NCBI GenBank assembly: GCA_023423695.1
Contig: JAFAFA010000042.1
Span: forward strand, 1-64,000
DNA: 64,000 nt
Origin: Pseudomonadota bacterium
GTDB taxonomy: Bacteria > Pseudomonadota > Alphaproteobacteria > Azospirillales > Azospirillaceae
Reading direction: 5' to 3'
Shown: in pieces, positions 44,984-54,760 of the stretch
Numbering within the stretch: position 1 is the stretch's first letter
Layout of the letters: each line of letters starts with the position of its first letter
The notes under the pieces: model-generated
Told to the model about the DNA's origin: nothing
The model's database searches: none
What the model saw: the letters and a program-made list of their open reading frames with translations, nothing else
Made by a program: the position numbers and the translations under genes

Positions 44984-47016
44984 AGCAGGGTCCGCAACGC
45001 CTGCCCACGCGGGCTGGCGAGGTCCGGATCACGCTCCACCACCAGACGGGCGTCGTCGCGCGCCACCGCCAGCAGATCGCCATGCACCGCCAGATCGGCC
45101 AGCCGGAATCCAGGCAGGCCGGACTGACGCGTGCCCAGCACCTCGCCGGCACCGCGCAGGCGCAAATCCTCTTCGGCGATGACGAAACCATCCTCGGTGT
45201 CGCGCAGCGTCTTCAGCCGCGCCCGCGCCGTCTCGGTCAGGTTCGACTCGAACAGCAGAAGACAGCTCGACGGCTTCTCGCCGCGCCCGACCCGGCCGCG
45301 CAGCTGATGGAGCTGGGCGAGGCCGAAACGCTCGGCATGCTCGATCACCATCACCGTCGCTTCCGGCACGTTCACGCCCACCTCGATCACCGTGGTGGCG
45401 ACCAGAACGTCGAGGTTACCGGCGGCGAAGGCGGCCATCACCGCGTCCTTGTCCGGTCCGCGCATCTTGCCATGCACCAGCCCGACGCGGTCGCCGAAGG
45501 TGGCGCGCAGGAAAGCATGGCGTTCGGTGGCGGCGGCGAGATCGCTCTGTTCCGATTCGTCGACCAGCGGGCAGACCCAATAGACCCTGGCGCCCTCCGC
45601 CACCTTGCGCTGGATGCCGTTGACCACCTCCTCCAGCCGGTCGAGCGCGATGGTGACGGTCTGCACCGGCTTGCGGCCGGCCGGTTTTTCGGTCAGGCGC
45701 GACACGTCCATGTCGCCATAGGCGGTCAGCGTCAGCGTGCGCGGGATCGGTGTCGCGGTCATCACCAGCACGTCCACCGCCCGCCCCTTGGCCGACAGCT
45801 GCAAGCGCTGATGGACACCGAACCGGTGCTGCTCGTCGATCACCGCCAGCGCCAAGTCCTTGAAGGCGACATCCTCCTGGAACAGGGCGTGGGTCCCGAC
45901 CAGCAGCGGCAGTTCGCCCGATGCCAGCCGGTCGAGCACCGCCTGACGCGCCTTGCCTTTGTCGCGCCCGGTCAGCAGCCCGATCTCCACCCCCGCCGCC
46001 TTGCACAGCGGCGCCAAGCTCTCGGCATGCTGGCGGGCGAGAATCTCCGTTGGGGCCATCAGGGCGGCCTGGGCACCGGCCTCCACCGCGTTGAGCATTG
46101 CCATCAGCGCCACGACGGTCTTGCCGCTGCCGACGTCGCCCTGCAGCAGCCGCAGCATGCGCCGCTCGGCGGCCATGTCGGCATAGATGTCTTCCAGCGA
46201 CGCCGCCTGCGATCCCGTCAACGAGAAGGGGAGCGCCGCCAGCGCGGCACGGCGCAGACTGCCGTCGCCCTGCGTCACCCGTCCGGCCAACCGCCGCTGG
46301 CTGGCCCGCACCAGCATCAGCGCCAACTGGTTCGCCAATAGTTCGTCATAGGCAAGGCGGCAGCGGATGGGAGCGTTGGCAGCGAGGTCACCCTCATCCT
46401 CCGGCGTGTGCGCGCGGGTCAGCGCCTCGGCCCAGGTCGGCCATTGCCGGCGGGCGAGCCATGCCGGGTCCTGCCATTCATCGAGCTCGGGAATATCGCC
46501 GAGAGCGGCGCGCACCGCCTTGCGCAGGGTCTTCGCCGGCAGGCCGGCGGTCATGGGATAGACCGGCTCCACCAGTTCCAGATCTTCCTTCGAATCGACG
46601 GGAACCACGGCATCGGGGTGGGTGATCTGCGCGGTGTCGTTGAACCACTCCACCTTGCCGGAGACCACCATGGTGGTTCCCGCCGGGATCTGCTTCGACA
46701 GCCAGTCGCCGCGGATGTGGAAGTACACCAGCTCCAGAACGCCGGTCTCGTCGGTGCAGCGGATCTTGTAGGGGTGGCGCGGGTTCACCGGCGGCGCGTG
46801 CGAATCGATACGCACCGTCAGGGTGGCGATGCGGCCGTGCGGCGCCTGCGCGATCTTCGGCGAGAAGCGGCGGTCCACCACCCCGCAGGGCAGATGCCAG
46901 AGCAGATCGACCACATGGGCGCCGGCCAGCTTCTCCACCAGCTTGCCCAGACGGGGGCCGAGGCCGGGGAGTGCCGTGACCGGTTTGAACAGGGGAAACA
47001 GGATGGCGGGACGCAC
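44935..47016 (-). CDS. recG: ATP-dependent DNA helicase RecG
   Basis: 693 residues, normal for RecG, which reverses stalled forks and processes recombination intermediates. N-terminal wedge/OB domain (LPGLGPRLGKLVEKLAGA; LVYFHIRGDWL), then helicase motifs LQGDVGSGKTVVALMAM, APTEILARQHAESL, VIDEQHRFGVHQR, MTATPIPRTL, and in domain 2 VLVATTVIEVGVNVPEAT and QLRGRVGRGEKPSSCLL. The start is GTG at 47016, which fits the family N-terminus; the frame is open further upstream without RecG character. Tail-to-tail overlap with the DUF502 gene. Confidence 0.93.
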   Translation of the reverse strand: MRPAILFPLFKPVTALPGLGPRLGKLVEKLAGAHVVDLLWHLPCGVVDRRFSPKIAQAPHGRIATLTVRIDSHAPPVNPRHPYKIRCTDETGVLELVYFHIRGDWLSKQIPAGTTMVVSGKVEWFNDTAQITHPDAVVPVDSKEDLELVEPVYPMTAGLPAKTLRKAVRAALGDIPELDEWQDPAWLARRQWPTWAEALTRAHTPEDEGDLAANAPIRCRLAYDELLANQLALMLVRASQRRLAGRVTQGDGSLRRAALAALPFSLTGSQAASLEDIYADMAAERRMLRLLQGDVGSGKTVVALMAMLNAVEAGAQAALMAPTEILARQHAESLAPLCKAAGVEIGLLTGRDKGKARQAVLDRLASGELPLLVGTHALFQEDVAFKDLALAVIDEQHRFGVHQRLQLSAKGRAVDVLVMTATPIPRTLTLTAYGDMDVSRLTEKPAGRKPVQTVTIALDRLEEVVNGIQRKVAEGARVYWVCPLVDESEQSDLAAATERHAFLRATFGDRVGLVHGKMRGPDKDAVMAAFAAGNLDVLVATTVIEVGVNVPEATVMVIEHAERFGLAQLHQLRGRVGRGEKPSSCLLLFESNLTETARARLKTLRDTEDGFVIAEEDLRLRGAGEVLGTRQSGLPGFRLADLAVHGDLLAVARDDARLVVERDPDLASPRGQALRTLLYLFERDAAAKTLRSG

Positions 47017-47797
47017 GGGCAGGACGCTATCGGGAAAGCCTTGGACGGCCTTCAGAAAGCCGCTTGGGCGGGGCGGCGTCAAGGCCGCTGGACGCAATCG
47101 GACGAATGGGCATCGCGGGAAAGGAAGGAACGGCGGAGCGCACCAATGGCCGGGGCCTGCGGTGGGGGGCAACGTCGGCCGGGAAATGGCCCTGGACGCG
47201 CTCCGCCGATAGGTACCGTCCGGTGGCAAACGGGAGAACCGGACGGTCATGTCCGATGGCAGGGGACCATCGGGAAGAGACACCAGATGAGAAGACGCTC
47301 TCTCGTGACTGGCCGGTGTTTCAGGGGGGCTGGCCCGACCGCGTCACAAGAAGGACGTTAGCCCGGCCGCCCTGTCCCGAACCTGACCCGACCATGAATT
47401 CCCCGTCATGAACCGGCGTTCATGCCGGGATGGAAGGGCCGGGGTGCGAGGGCCGGGTGGAGCGCCAGAGCGGCAGCCTCCCGCCGCTGGGCCATGCGCT
47501 CGGCGATACCGTCCATCATCTGAACCATCTCCACCGTGGCGGCCGTTCGCTCTTCCGCCATCGCCGAGATCATCGAGGTCGCCGCAAAGATGCGGCAGCC
47601 GATTGCCTGACCATGGGCAGCTGGAAACGAGCAGCCCTGCAAATATCCGAAGTGGTAATTCTTAATCCCCGACGGAGGTATCCGGCATTTAAAGTTCTTT
47701 TAACCCTATTCCGCGCCTAATCCACACGCGGGAACGCTTGGTCCCGAGAAGACACCCACCCGAACTTTAGACCCACACGATACCGAGGGAGCTACCC
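47017..47797. other. Long gap between recG and the 47798 gene
   Basis: About 780 nt with no confident gene. A small minus-strand frame (47406-47573, 55 residues, EERTAATVEMVQMMDGIAER) is possible but its ribosome site is poor. The right end (47640-47730) is AT-richer (TTTAAAGTTCTTTTAACC) and probably holds the promoter of the next gene. Confidence 0.45.
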
Positions 47798-48037
47798 ATG
47801 CCCGCACAGATGGTCGCCGATGAAGTCCGCATGGCCAGCCGCATCCACGCGCGCCTTCTGGACGCCTTCATCGACTTGACGGAGCGGGAACTGGCAGGAG
47901 TTGCCCCGGGCTTTGCCGAAGAAAGCCTGATGGAGGCGCTGGAAGCTCTGCGAGCCGCCCGCAAGTCCTATGGCTCGACCGCAGGGGTCATGGTCGTCTC
48001 GAACCTGCAACTGCCGCAGGCCTCCAACGCCGCCTGA
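47798..48037 (+). CDS. Small hypothetical protein
   Basis: 79 residues, helical and soluble (VRMASRIHARLLDAFIDLTE; EESLMEALEALRAARKSYGS). GAGGGAG precedes the ATG with good spacing and an AT-rich promoter-like stretch lies upstream. No motif was recognised. Confidence 0.6.
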   Translation: MPAQMVADEVRMASRIHARLLDAFIDLTERELAGVAPGFAEESLMEALEALRAARKSYGSTAGVMVVSNLQLPQASNAA

Positions 48038-48064
48038 TATTACGGCGGCGTTGGCGATGACCGA

Positions 48065-48367
48065 TCAGGCCGTTGCCGTCTTGCGGGTCCGTGCCTTGCG
48101 CGCCTTGGGGGGTTCGGCTGCCACGGCTTCCGGCGCGACGCCGGTCTGATCATCGGTCTTGACCGCCTTCGGCTTGGCGTTGGTCGTTTTGCGCGGCGCC
48201 TTCACGACCGCAACGACCGGAGAGCGGTCGGGAATGGCTGCCGTTTCAGCCAGGATCGCACGCTCGGCCTGAAACCAGTGCTCGGCATCGCGCCCTTCCG
48301 GACAGCCCTCGTCCAGCCAGATCGCATAGGCGCGATCACGGATGCACTGCTCGACATCCACGGTCAT
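48065..48367 (-). CDS. DUF2934-type small protein
   Basis: 100 residues. The N-terminus RDRAYAIWLDEGCPEGRDAE HWFQAE (split) is the DUF2934 motif, a short region of unknown function common in alphaproteobacteria. The rest is Lys/Ala/Pro rich and probably disordered (KAPRKTTNAKPKAV; KARKARTRKTATA), perhaps nucleic-acid binding. GGGAG lies 7 nt before the ATG at 48367. It lies downstream of mltG on the same strand. Confidence 0.75.
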   Translation of the reverse strand: MTVDVEQCIRDRAYAIWLDEGCPEGRDAEHWFQAERAILAETAAIPDRSPVVAVVKAPRKTTNAKPKAVKTDDQTGVAPEAVAAEPPKARKARTRKTATA

Positions 48368-48480
48368 CACATCTCCCAGGGAATGGTGGTCAGATCTGCT
48401 GCGATGCAAAGACTGCCGAAATTGTGGGGAGGGTGCAACCAAGCGGATGGTTATCGGCCCTCCGCCCCAGTCATCGGCCG

Positions 48481-49488
48481 TCATTCCGATGACGTTTCGC
48501 CGGGCTCGGGCTGCCGGTTCTGTTGGATCTCGCGCCACTTGGCGACATTTCGATTGTGATCCGGCAACGACTTGGCGAAGACATGACCGCCGGTCCCATC
48601 GGCAACGAAATACAGGAACTCGTGCCGTTCCGGCTTCATCACCGCCTGGAGCGAGGCCTTGCCCGGATTGGCGATTGGGCCCGGCGGCAGGCCGGTGACC
48701 TGATAGGTGTTGTAGGGCGACTCGAGCTTCCAGTCGTTGCGGGTCAGTGCCCGCCCCAGGTCACCGCTGCCGTCGGTCAAGGCGTAGATCACGGTGGGAT
48801 CTGACTGCAGCTTCATGCCGGATTCGAGCCGGTTGACGAAAACGCCCGCCACCCTGGGCCGTTCCGCCGCGACGCCGGTTTCCTTCTCGACGATGGATGC
48901 CAGCGTCAGCGCCTGCTGCGGAGTCTCATAGGGAAGGTTGGGTTCCCGGTTCTTCCACGCGTCCGCAAGGGCCTGCGTCATCGCTGTCTGCATGCGCTCG
49001 ACCAATGCAAGGCGGCTGTCGCCATAGGCGAAGTGGTAGGTCTCCGGCAGGAGGGAACCTTCCTTCGGCGGCTTCGCGATTTCGCCGGTCAGCACCGTCT
49101 CGCGTTCAAGCAGCGCCACCACCTGGGCGGAGGTCAGGCCTTCCGGCACAGTGATGCGGCGCACCACGGTGCGGCCCTGGCGCATCTGCTCCAATACGCC
49201 TTCGATGCTGATTCCAGCGGGGAACTGGTACTCGCCGGCCTTCAACTCGCGGAAGGTTCCGGTCAGCTTGGCCGCTGCGGCAAACACCAGGGGCGACCTG
49301 ATCACACCGGAGTCGCCCAGCGTGATGGCAATGGCTTCCAGCCCGCTGCCGCGGGGGATGAGGACCGTCTCGGCCTGCTCAAGCGGGCCGGGAGACGTGT
49401 AGCGCTGGAAGCCCCAGACGCCCACCCCGCCCGCCGCAGCGGCCGCGAGGGCCAGCGTCCCCGCGACTATTCGGAGACCCCAGCCCAT
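48481..49488 (-). CDS. mltG: Endolytic murein transglycosylase MltG
   Basis: 335 residues. N-terminal membrane anchor (IVAGTLALAAAAAGGVGVWGF), a LysM-like region (IPRGSGLEAIAITLGDSGVI) and the YceG catalytic domain with LTLASIVEKETGVAAERP (catalytic Glu), VAGVFVNRLESGMKLQSDPT and PYNTYQVTGLPPGPIANPG. It cuts nascent glycan strands and so sets their length. It follows fabF, as is common in proteobacteria. Confidence 0.94.
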   Translation of the reverse strand: MGWGLRIVAGTLALAAAAAGGVGVWGFQRYTSPGPLEQAETVLIPRGSGLEAIAITLGDSGVIRSPLVFAAAAKLTGTFRELKAGEYQFPAGISIEGVLEQMRQGRTVVRRITVPEGLTSAQVVALLERETVLTGEIAKPPKEGSLLPETYHFAYGDSRLALVERMQTAMTQALADAWKNREPNLPYETPQQALTLASIVEKETGVAAERPRVAGVFVNRLESGMKLQSDPTVIYALTDGSGDLGRALTRNDWKLESPYNTYQVTGLPPGPIANPGKASLQAVMKPERHEFLYFVADGTGGHVFAKSLPDHNRNVAKWREIQQNRQPEPGETSSE

Positions 49489-49537
49489 CGCTCACCTCAT
49501 GAAGGCCGTGAATCGCAACGCCGGTGCGGGGCTTCGC

Positions 49538-50800
49538 TTACGCGAATTCCTTGAACACCAGCGAGGCGTTGGTGCCGCCGAACCCGAAGGAGTTCGACAG
49601 GGCGGCGCGGACACGGCGTTCCTGCGCCACCTTAGGCACCAGATTCACGCCCAGGCAGCTTTCCGAGGGATTCTCGAGATTTAGCGTGGGCGGAACAATG
49701 CCGTGGTTGATCGCCTTGATCGAGTAAATCGCCTCGACCGCACCGGCGGCGCCCAGCAGGTGGCCGATGGCCGACTTGGTGGACGACATCGCCAGATTGT
49801 CCATGGCATCGCCAAAGAGGCGCTTCACAGCACCCAGTTCGATCTCGTCGCCGAGCGGCGTCGAGGTGCCATGGGCGTTGACGTAATCGATCTCCGACGG
49901 GTTCATCCCGGCACGCTTCAGCGCAGCCTTCATGGCGCGGAAACCGCCGTTGCCGTCTTCCGCCGGAGCCGAGATGTGGTGGGCATCGCCCGACATGCCG
50001 TAGCCGACGACCTCGGCATAGATGGTGGCGCCGCGCTTCTTCGCGTGCTCCAACTCTTCCAGCACAACGACACCGGCACCCTCACCGATGACGAAGCCGT
50101 CACGATCCTTGTCGTAGGGACGCGAGGCCTTCTCGGGCGTATCGTTGAAGCCGGTGGACAGGGCGCGCATGGCGGCGAAGCCGCCGACGCCGAGACGGCT
50201 GACCGCCGCCTCCGTACCGCCGGCGACCATGACGTCGGCATCGTCCCACATGATCAGGCGGGCGGCGTCGCCAATGGCGTGCGCGCCGGTCGAGCAGGCG
50301 GTGACGACCGCGTGGTTGGGGCCCTTGAAGCCGTGCTGGATCGAAATGTGGCCAGAGGCCAGATTGATCAGGCAGGCCGGGATGAAGAAGGGCGACAGGC
50401 GGCGCGGCCCCTTTTCTGCCAGGGTCACGGCGCCGTCGGCGATGCCCGGAAGGCCGCCGATGCCGGAACCGACCATGACGCCGGTCCGTTCGCGCTCTTC
50501 ATCGGTCTGGGGAGCCCAGCCGGAATCCTTGATTGCTTCCTGCGCCGCAGCGATGGCGAAGATGATGAAGTCATCCATCTTCCGCTGATCCTTCGGCGGA
50601 ACGAAGGCGTCGGCATTGAACTCGCCCTCACCCGTTCCGCGCGGGAGCTGCCCGGCGACCTTGGAGGCCAGGTCCGAAGCGTCGAACCCCGTGATGCCGC
50701 GGATTCCCGACATTCCGGAAATCAGCCGCTCCCAGTTCAGCGTGTGGCCGACGCCGAGCGGCGTGACCATACCGAGGCCGGTGACGACGACACGTCTCAT
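49538..50800 (-). CDS. fabF: 3-oxoacyl-ACP synthase II
   Basis: 420 residues. Condensing enzyme of fatty-acid elongation. Catalytic Cys in VVTACSTGAHAIG, His in YVNAHGTSTPLGD and His in STKSAIGHLLGAAGAV, with MRRVVVTGLGMVTPLGVG at the N-terminus and NSFGFGGTNASLVF at the C-terminus. AAGGA is 9 nt before the ATG at 50800. It belongs to the fabD-fabG-acpP-fabF order on the minus strand. Confidence 0.96.
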   Translation of the reverse strand: MRRVVVTGLGMVTPLGVGHTLNWERLISGMSGIRGITGFDASDLASKVAGQLPRGTGEGEFNADAFVPPKDQRKMDDFIIFAIAAAQEAIKDSGWAPQTDEERERTGVMVGSGIGGLPGIADGAVTLAEKGPRRLSPFFIPACLINLASGHISIQHGFKGPNHAVVTACSTGAHAIGDAARLIMWDDADVMVAGGTEAAVSRLGVGGFAAMRALSTGFNDTPEKASRPYDKDRDGFVIGEGAGVVVLEELEHAKKRGATIYAEVVGYGMSGDAHHISAPAEDGNGGFRAMKAALKRAGMNPSEIDYVNAHGTSTPLGDEIELGAVKRLFGDAMDNLAMSSTKSAIGHLLGAAGAVEAIYSIKAINHGIVPPTLNLENPSESCLGVNLVPKVAQERRVRAALSNSFGFGGTNASLVFKEFA

Positions 50801-50927
50801 GAGGCTGTTCCTTGACCTTTCCTCGAAATAACTGTCGACGATCAAGTCGTCGACGGCCAGGCCCCGCGTTGCGGATGAAGCAGGTGCGGTTTGCCTGGCC
50901 CTCGGGGGCTCAATGCCCGCGGCCTGA

Positions 50928-51167
50928 TCAGGCGGCGGCGTTGGCCTTGATGAAGTCGATGGCGTCCTTCACCGACAGGATCTTCTCCGCGGCGTCGTCC
51001 GGGATCTCGACACCGAACTCTTCCTCGAAGGCCATGACCAGCTCGACGGTGTCGAGGCTGTCGGCGCCCAGATCGTCGATGAAGGAGGCGTTCTCCACCA
51101 CCTTCGACTCCTCGACACCCAGGTGGTCCACAACGATCTTCTTCACGCGCTCGGCGATGTCGCTCAT
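50928..51167 (-). CDS. acpP: Acyl carrier protein
   Basis: 79 residues, strongly acidic. The phosphopantetheine attachment serine is in [20 protein letters not shown]. It carries the growing acyl chain for the Fab enzymes encoded on both sides. Gene length and position between fabG and fabF are standard. Confidence 0.97.
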   Translation of the reverse strand: MSDIAERVKKIVVDHLGVEESKVVENASFIDDLGADSLDTVELVMAFEEEFGVEIPDDAAEKILSVKDAIDFIKANAAA

Positions 51168-51355
51168 CTTTTAAGACCTTCCAATCCTTGAAACCGCTCG
51201 GGATAATCCGGTCGGAGCAACACGCGAAGAACGTGCCGTCCTGCCGCGAAAAGCCCCGTCCGATAACACATTTCAGCAGCCTTGACCAGCACCCGCGAGG
51301 GGGCCGGGTTGGCGCCGTTCTTCACAGGTGGCGATGCCGCCCCGTCGGATCCTCT

Positions 51356-52093
51356 TCAGATCATGGCCATGCCGCCGTTGATGTGCAGCGTCTGGCCAGT
51401 GACGTAGGCGGCCTCGTCGCTCGCGAGGTACACGACCCCGGCGGCGATCTCTTCCGGCTGGCCCATGCGGCCGGCCGGGATGGCGGGGAGCAGCTTCTGC
51501 TTCTGCTCGTCGTTCAGGGCGTCCGTCATGGCCGTGGCGATGAAGCCCGGCGCGACGCAGTTGACGGTGATGTTGCGCGAGGCCAGTTCGGCCGCCAGCG
51601 ACTTGGACATGCCGATCAGGCCGGCTTTCGACGCGGCGTAGTTAGCCTGGCCCGGATTGCCGGTGACGCCGACGACCGACGTGATGTTGACGATGCGGCC
51701 CCAGCGGCGCTTCATCATGCCGCGCATGGCGGCCCGCGACAGGCGGAAGGCCGCCGTCAGGTTCACGTCGATGACCGACTGCCAGTCCTCGTCCTTCAGC
51801 CGCATCGCGATCTGGTCGCGGGTCAAGCCGGCATTGTTGACGAGAATGTCGATCTTGCCCAGCGCCGCCTCGGCGTCCTTGAACAGCTGCTCGGTCGCCG
51901 CGGCGTCAGCGAGGTTTCCGGGCACGACGAAGGCGCGCTCGCCGAGTTCGGCAGCCAGGGCCTCCAGCGGAGCGACACGGGTGCCGGACAGGGCGACGGC
52001 AGCACCCCGGGCGTGCAGGGCGCGGGCGATCGACGCGCCGATGCCGCCGGACGCGCCGGTGACGAGAGCCGACTTGCCGGTCAGGTCAAACAT
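51356..52093 (-). CDS. fabG: 3-oxoacyl-ACP reductase
   Basis: 245 residues, short-chain dehydrogenase. Cofactor site LVTGASGGIGASIARAL, NNAGLTRDQ, catalytic Ser in NITSVVGVTG, Tyr/Lys in ANYAASKAGLIG, and C-terminal YVTGQTLHINGGMAMI. GTGAGG is 7 nt before the ATG at 52093. It reduces the beta-keto group in each elongation cycle. Confidence 0.96.
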   Translation of the reverse strand: MFDLTGKSALVTGASGGIGASIARALHARGAAVALSGTRVAPLEALAAELGERAFVVPGNLADAAATEQLFKDAEAALGKIDILVNNAGLTRDQIAMRLKDEDWQSVIDVNLTAAFRLSRAAMRGMMKRRWGRIVNITSVVGVTGNPGQANYAASKAGLIGMSKSLAAELASRNITVNCVAPGFIATAMTDALNDEQKQKLLPAIPAGRMGQPEEIAAGVVYLASDEAAYVTGQTLHINGGMAMI

Positions 52094-52132
52094 GGATGGC
52101 CTCACGAGGCTGATGTATCAGGGATCTGACGG

Positions 52133-53074
52133 TCACAGGGTCTTCAGGAACGACTCGACATCGGCCGGCGTGCCGACCGACACCGCCGCCAGATCCTTGT
52201 CGATGCGCTTGGTCAGTCCGGCCAGCACCTTGCCCGACCCGACTTCGACCAGCCGTTCGACACCCTGTTCCTTCATGGAGAGAACGCATTCGCGCCAGCG
52301 GACCATGCCGGTCACCTGTTCCACCAGCAAACGGCGGATGGCGTTGGGGTCCGACACGGCCGATGCCGTGATGTTGGCGATGACCGGAACGACCGGAGCC
52401 GAAATGGTGACGTTCGCCAGAGCCTCCGCCATGGCATCGGCGGCAGGCTGCATCAGCGAGCAATGGAAGGGAGCCGACACCGGCAACCGGACCGAGCGCT
52501 TCAGCCCGCGTTCGGCCGCGAGCACGATGGCGCGGTCGATAGCCTCGGCGCTGCCGGAGATCACCACCTGCCCGACCGAATTGTCGTTGGCGATGCTGCA
52601 CACCTCGCCCTGGGCGGCGTCGGCGGCGATCGCCTGCGCCTGCTCCAGATCGGCGCCCAGCAGGGCAGCCATGCCACCCTGGCCGACCGGCACCGCCTTC
52701 TGCATCGCCTGACCGCGCAGCTTCAGCAGGCGGGCGGTGTCGGCCAGCGTGAAGGCCCCGGCGGCGCAAAGCGCGGAATATTCGCCCAGCGAGTGGCCCG
52801 CGACGAAGGCGGCATGCTTGGACAGGTCGACCCCGCCCTCGCTCGCCAAGACCCGCATCACCGCGACGCTGACCGCCATCAGGGCCGGCTGCGCGTTCTC
52901 GGTCAAGGTCAGGTCGGCCTCGGGGCCTTCGGCCATCAGGCGCGACAGCCGCTGGTTCAGCGCATCGTCCACCTCTTCAAAGGTGAGACGAGCGACTTCG
53001 AACGCCTCGGCGAGTTCGCGGCCCATGCCGACGGCTTGGCTGCCCTGCCCCGGAAAGACGAACGCCCTGGTCAT
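52133..53074 (-). CDS. fabD: Malonyl-CoA:ACP transacylase
   Basis: 313 residues. FVFPGQGSQAVGMGREL at the N-terminus, nucleophile in VAGHSLGEYSALCAAG, and the conserved His in LPVSAPFHCSLMQPA, plus VEVGSGKVLAGLTKRI. It loads malonate onto ACP. First gene of the fatty-acid cluster, 39 nt before fabG. Confidence 0.96.
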   Translation of the reverse strand: MTRAFVFPGQGSQAVGMGRELAEAFEVARLTFEEVDDALNQRLSRLMAEGPEADLTLTENAQPALMAVSVAVMRVLASEGGVDLSKHAAFVAGHSLGEYSALCAAGAFTLADTARLLKLRGQAMQKAVPVGQGGMAALLGADLEQAQAIAADAAQGEVCSIANDNSVGQVVISGSAEAIDRAIVLAAERGLKRSVRLPVSAPFHCSLMQPAADAMAEALANVTISAPVVPVIANITASAVSDPNAIRRLLVEQVTGMVRWRECVLSMKEQGVERLVEVGSGKVLAGLTKRIDKDLAAVSVGTPADVESFLKTL

Positions 53075-53222
53075 GCTTCGGTGAAACCCTGGATGAAAGC
53101 GCCCCGCCCCTGCGGCGGCACCATGGATTGGGCGACAGTCATACCCTCACTTTTTAGCAAGTCAAGCGACGCGCGATGACCAAAGCGCCAATGATGCGAT
53201 AAAACGCCGCGTAATACGGCAG

Positions 53223-53269
53223 AACGCCCACGAATAACCACCGGGTGGACGGGGATGTTCGTGGGCGTT
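53223..53269. repeat. 12-bp perfect inverted repeat upstream of fabD
   Basis: AACGCCCACGAA (53223-53234) and TTCGTGGGCGTT (53258-53269) are perfect complements enclosing 23 nt that hold a smaller CCAC/GTGG pair. There is no T-run on either side. It lies in the 280-nt gap between the acyltransferase stop and the fabD start, so it could be a regulator site or an RNA structure. Confidence 0.8.
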
Positions 53270-53354
53270 GTCCGCCGGGTCTTGGGTTGTTTCCTGCACT
53301 GCAAACAAAGCGGACAGATCCAGGGACGATCATGAGCGGATCGGGGATGGACGA

Positions 53355-54341
53355 TCAGGCTTTGCCGACCAGCGCCACCCGGGTCCAGGGCCTAACCTGC
53401 GCCAGCGCCTCCAGCACCATCGGCCCGACCAGCCCGGAAATCAGCGCAACACAGAAGATCACCCCATCCCCGGCATCCACGCGGTGCAGCAGCACACGGG
53501 CCCCCGCGGCGAACATGGCGTGATGCAGATAGATCGCGTAGGACGACGCCCCCACCGTGCGGAAGACGCGGCTGGACGGCATCGCGTGAAGAAGGGTCAC
53601 GGCCCCGCCCATGCCGCACAGCAGGGCAACGCTGCTGTTCCAGCCGAAATGGGGCAAATACCCCCAGAGCGAGGCTTGGTGCAGAGCAATCCCCAAGCCG
53701 AGCGCCGTTCCGGCGGCACCCAGCAGCACGGTGCGCGGCACCATCGTACGGAAGCGGGTCACCCCCACCCCCAGCAGGAAGTGCGGCAACAGGAAGCAGG
53801 CTTCGTTCACCGACAGGATATTCGAGTCGAAACGCACGGTCAGGCAGGCGATCACCGCCACCGCCAGCGCCAGCGCGAATCTGCCCGGCCGGTCCATCAG
53901 GTGCGCCGCATCGAGCAGCGCGACCACGGAGAAGATCAGGAACAGCGCCTGCAGGTACCAGAAATGGGCATAGGGGAAGACATAGATCCGCCACATCGAA
54001 TCGGGAGCGAAGGTCCCGTTGGCTCCGGGTGCGTGTGTCTGCAGGAAGTAGAAGAGAGCGGACACCACCAGGAACGGGAAGCCCAGCCGGCGCAGCTTCT
54101 TGAGGAAGAAGGTCGTCAGCTGCTCGACCCGGGCCGGGTTAAGGGCATAGACCAGCCCAGAGATGAAGGTGAAGAGCGGCATGCGAATCAGCTCGAAGCT
54201 GTCGGTCGCGTATCGGTAGATCGACCCATCCGCCACCTGCATGCCCGCCCCGGGGATGCCGACCACATGGTATGCGACCAGCAGGATGCAGGCGAGCCCC
54301 CTCAGCTCCACCACATGGTACGGCAATAGGTTCTTGCGCAT
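53355..54341 (-). CDS. Acyltransferase 3 family membrane protein
   Basis: 328 residues with about ten hydrophobic helices. Family features: YHVVELRGLACILLVAYHV at the N-terminus (catalytic-type His), RMPLFTFISGLVYAL, FPFLVVSALFYFLQTH, FPYAHFWYLQALFLIFSV. Members O-acylate sugars of exopolysaccharide, LPS or glucans; the substrate here is unknown. CGGAGT precedes the ATG at 54341. It is divergent from rpsF. Confidence 0.88.
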   Translation of the reverse strand: MRKNLLPYHVVELRGLACILLVAYHVVGIPGAGMQVADGSIYRYATDSFELIRMPLFTFISGLVYALNPARVEQLTTFFLKKLRRLGFPFLVVSALFYFLQTHAPGANGTFAPDSMWRIYVFPYAHFWYLQALFLIFSVVALLDAAHLMDRPGRFALALAVAVIACLTVRFDSNILSVNEACFLLPHFLLGVGVTRFRTMVPRTVLLGAAGTALGLGIALHQASLWGYLPHFGWNSSVALLCGMGGAVTLLHAMPSSRVFRTVGASSYAIYLHHAMFAAGARVLLHRVDAGDGVIFCVALISGLVGPMVLEALAQVRPWTRVALVGKA

Positions 54342-54760
54342 GGCTACTCCGGGAACCGGGCTGTCGTCGCCGCCGGGGAGCGGATCGGCCCGGAGTCCCG
54401 GACCGCAAGCTCCGCCTTGAGCGGCTTGCGGAACATGGCGCCTGCGCAGGTCGATTGCACTTCGGTCAAATGCGCTGAAGCTATCCCGCGCGATATCCAC
54501 CGTTGCTCCGGGCCTACCCAGCGCACGGCCGGAGCGGCGCGCCCGGGCTCATCCGGCCGGTTCCCTAGAAAGAGGATAGATTTTCCGAAGGTGGCAGCGC
54601 AGGCAGCCGGATTTTCGCTTGCTACCACCGCCGGCCTGTGCATACTGCGCCGCTTCATAACTCCTTGCCGGCGGTCCGCCGTCGGCTAGGCCCGGGCGGC
54701 TGATCCGATCCATGAGGGATGGGGCGCAGCGCCGGACCATGAACAGCCATGGGGAGTGCA
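54342..54760. other. Divergent region upstream of rpsF
   Basis: 419 nt without a gene. It holds the likely rpsF promoter (listed separately) and about 110 nt of leader. A ribosomal-protein leader structure is possible but I could not identify one. Confidence 0.5.
54619..54646 (+). promoter_or_regulatory. Probable sigma-70 promoter for the rpsF operon
   Basis: TTGCTA (54619-54624) and CATACT (54641-54646) are separated by 16 nt, about 110 nt before the rpsF start. Confidence 0.45.

Noticed and set aside
47406..47642. Minus-strand small gene between recG and 47798
   Set aside because: No ribosome site and no recognisable motif; mentioned only as a possibility in the gap entry.
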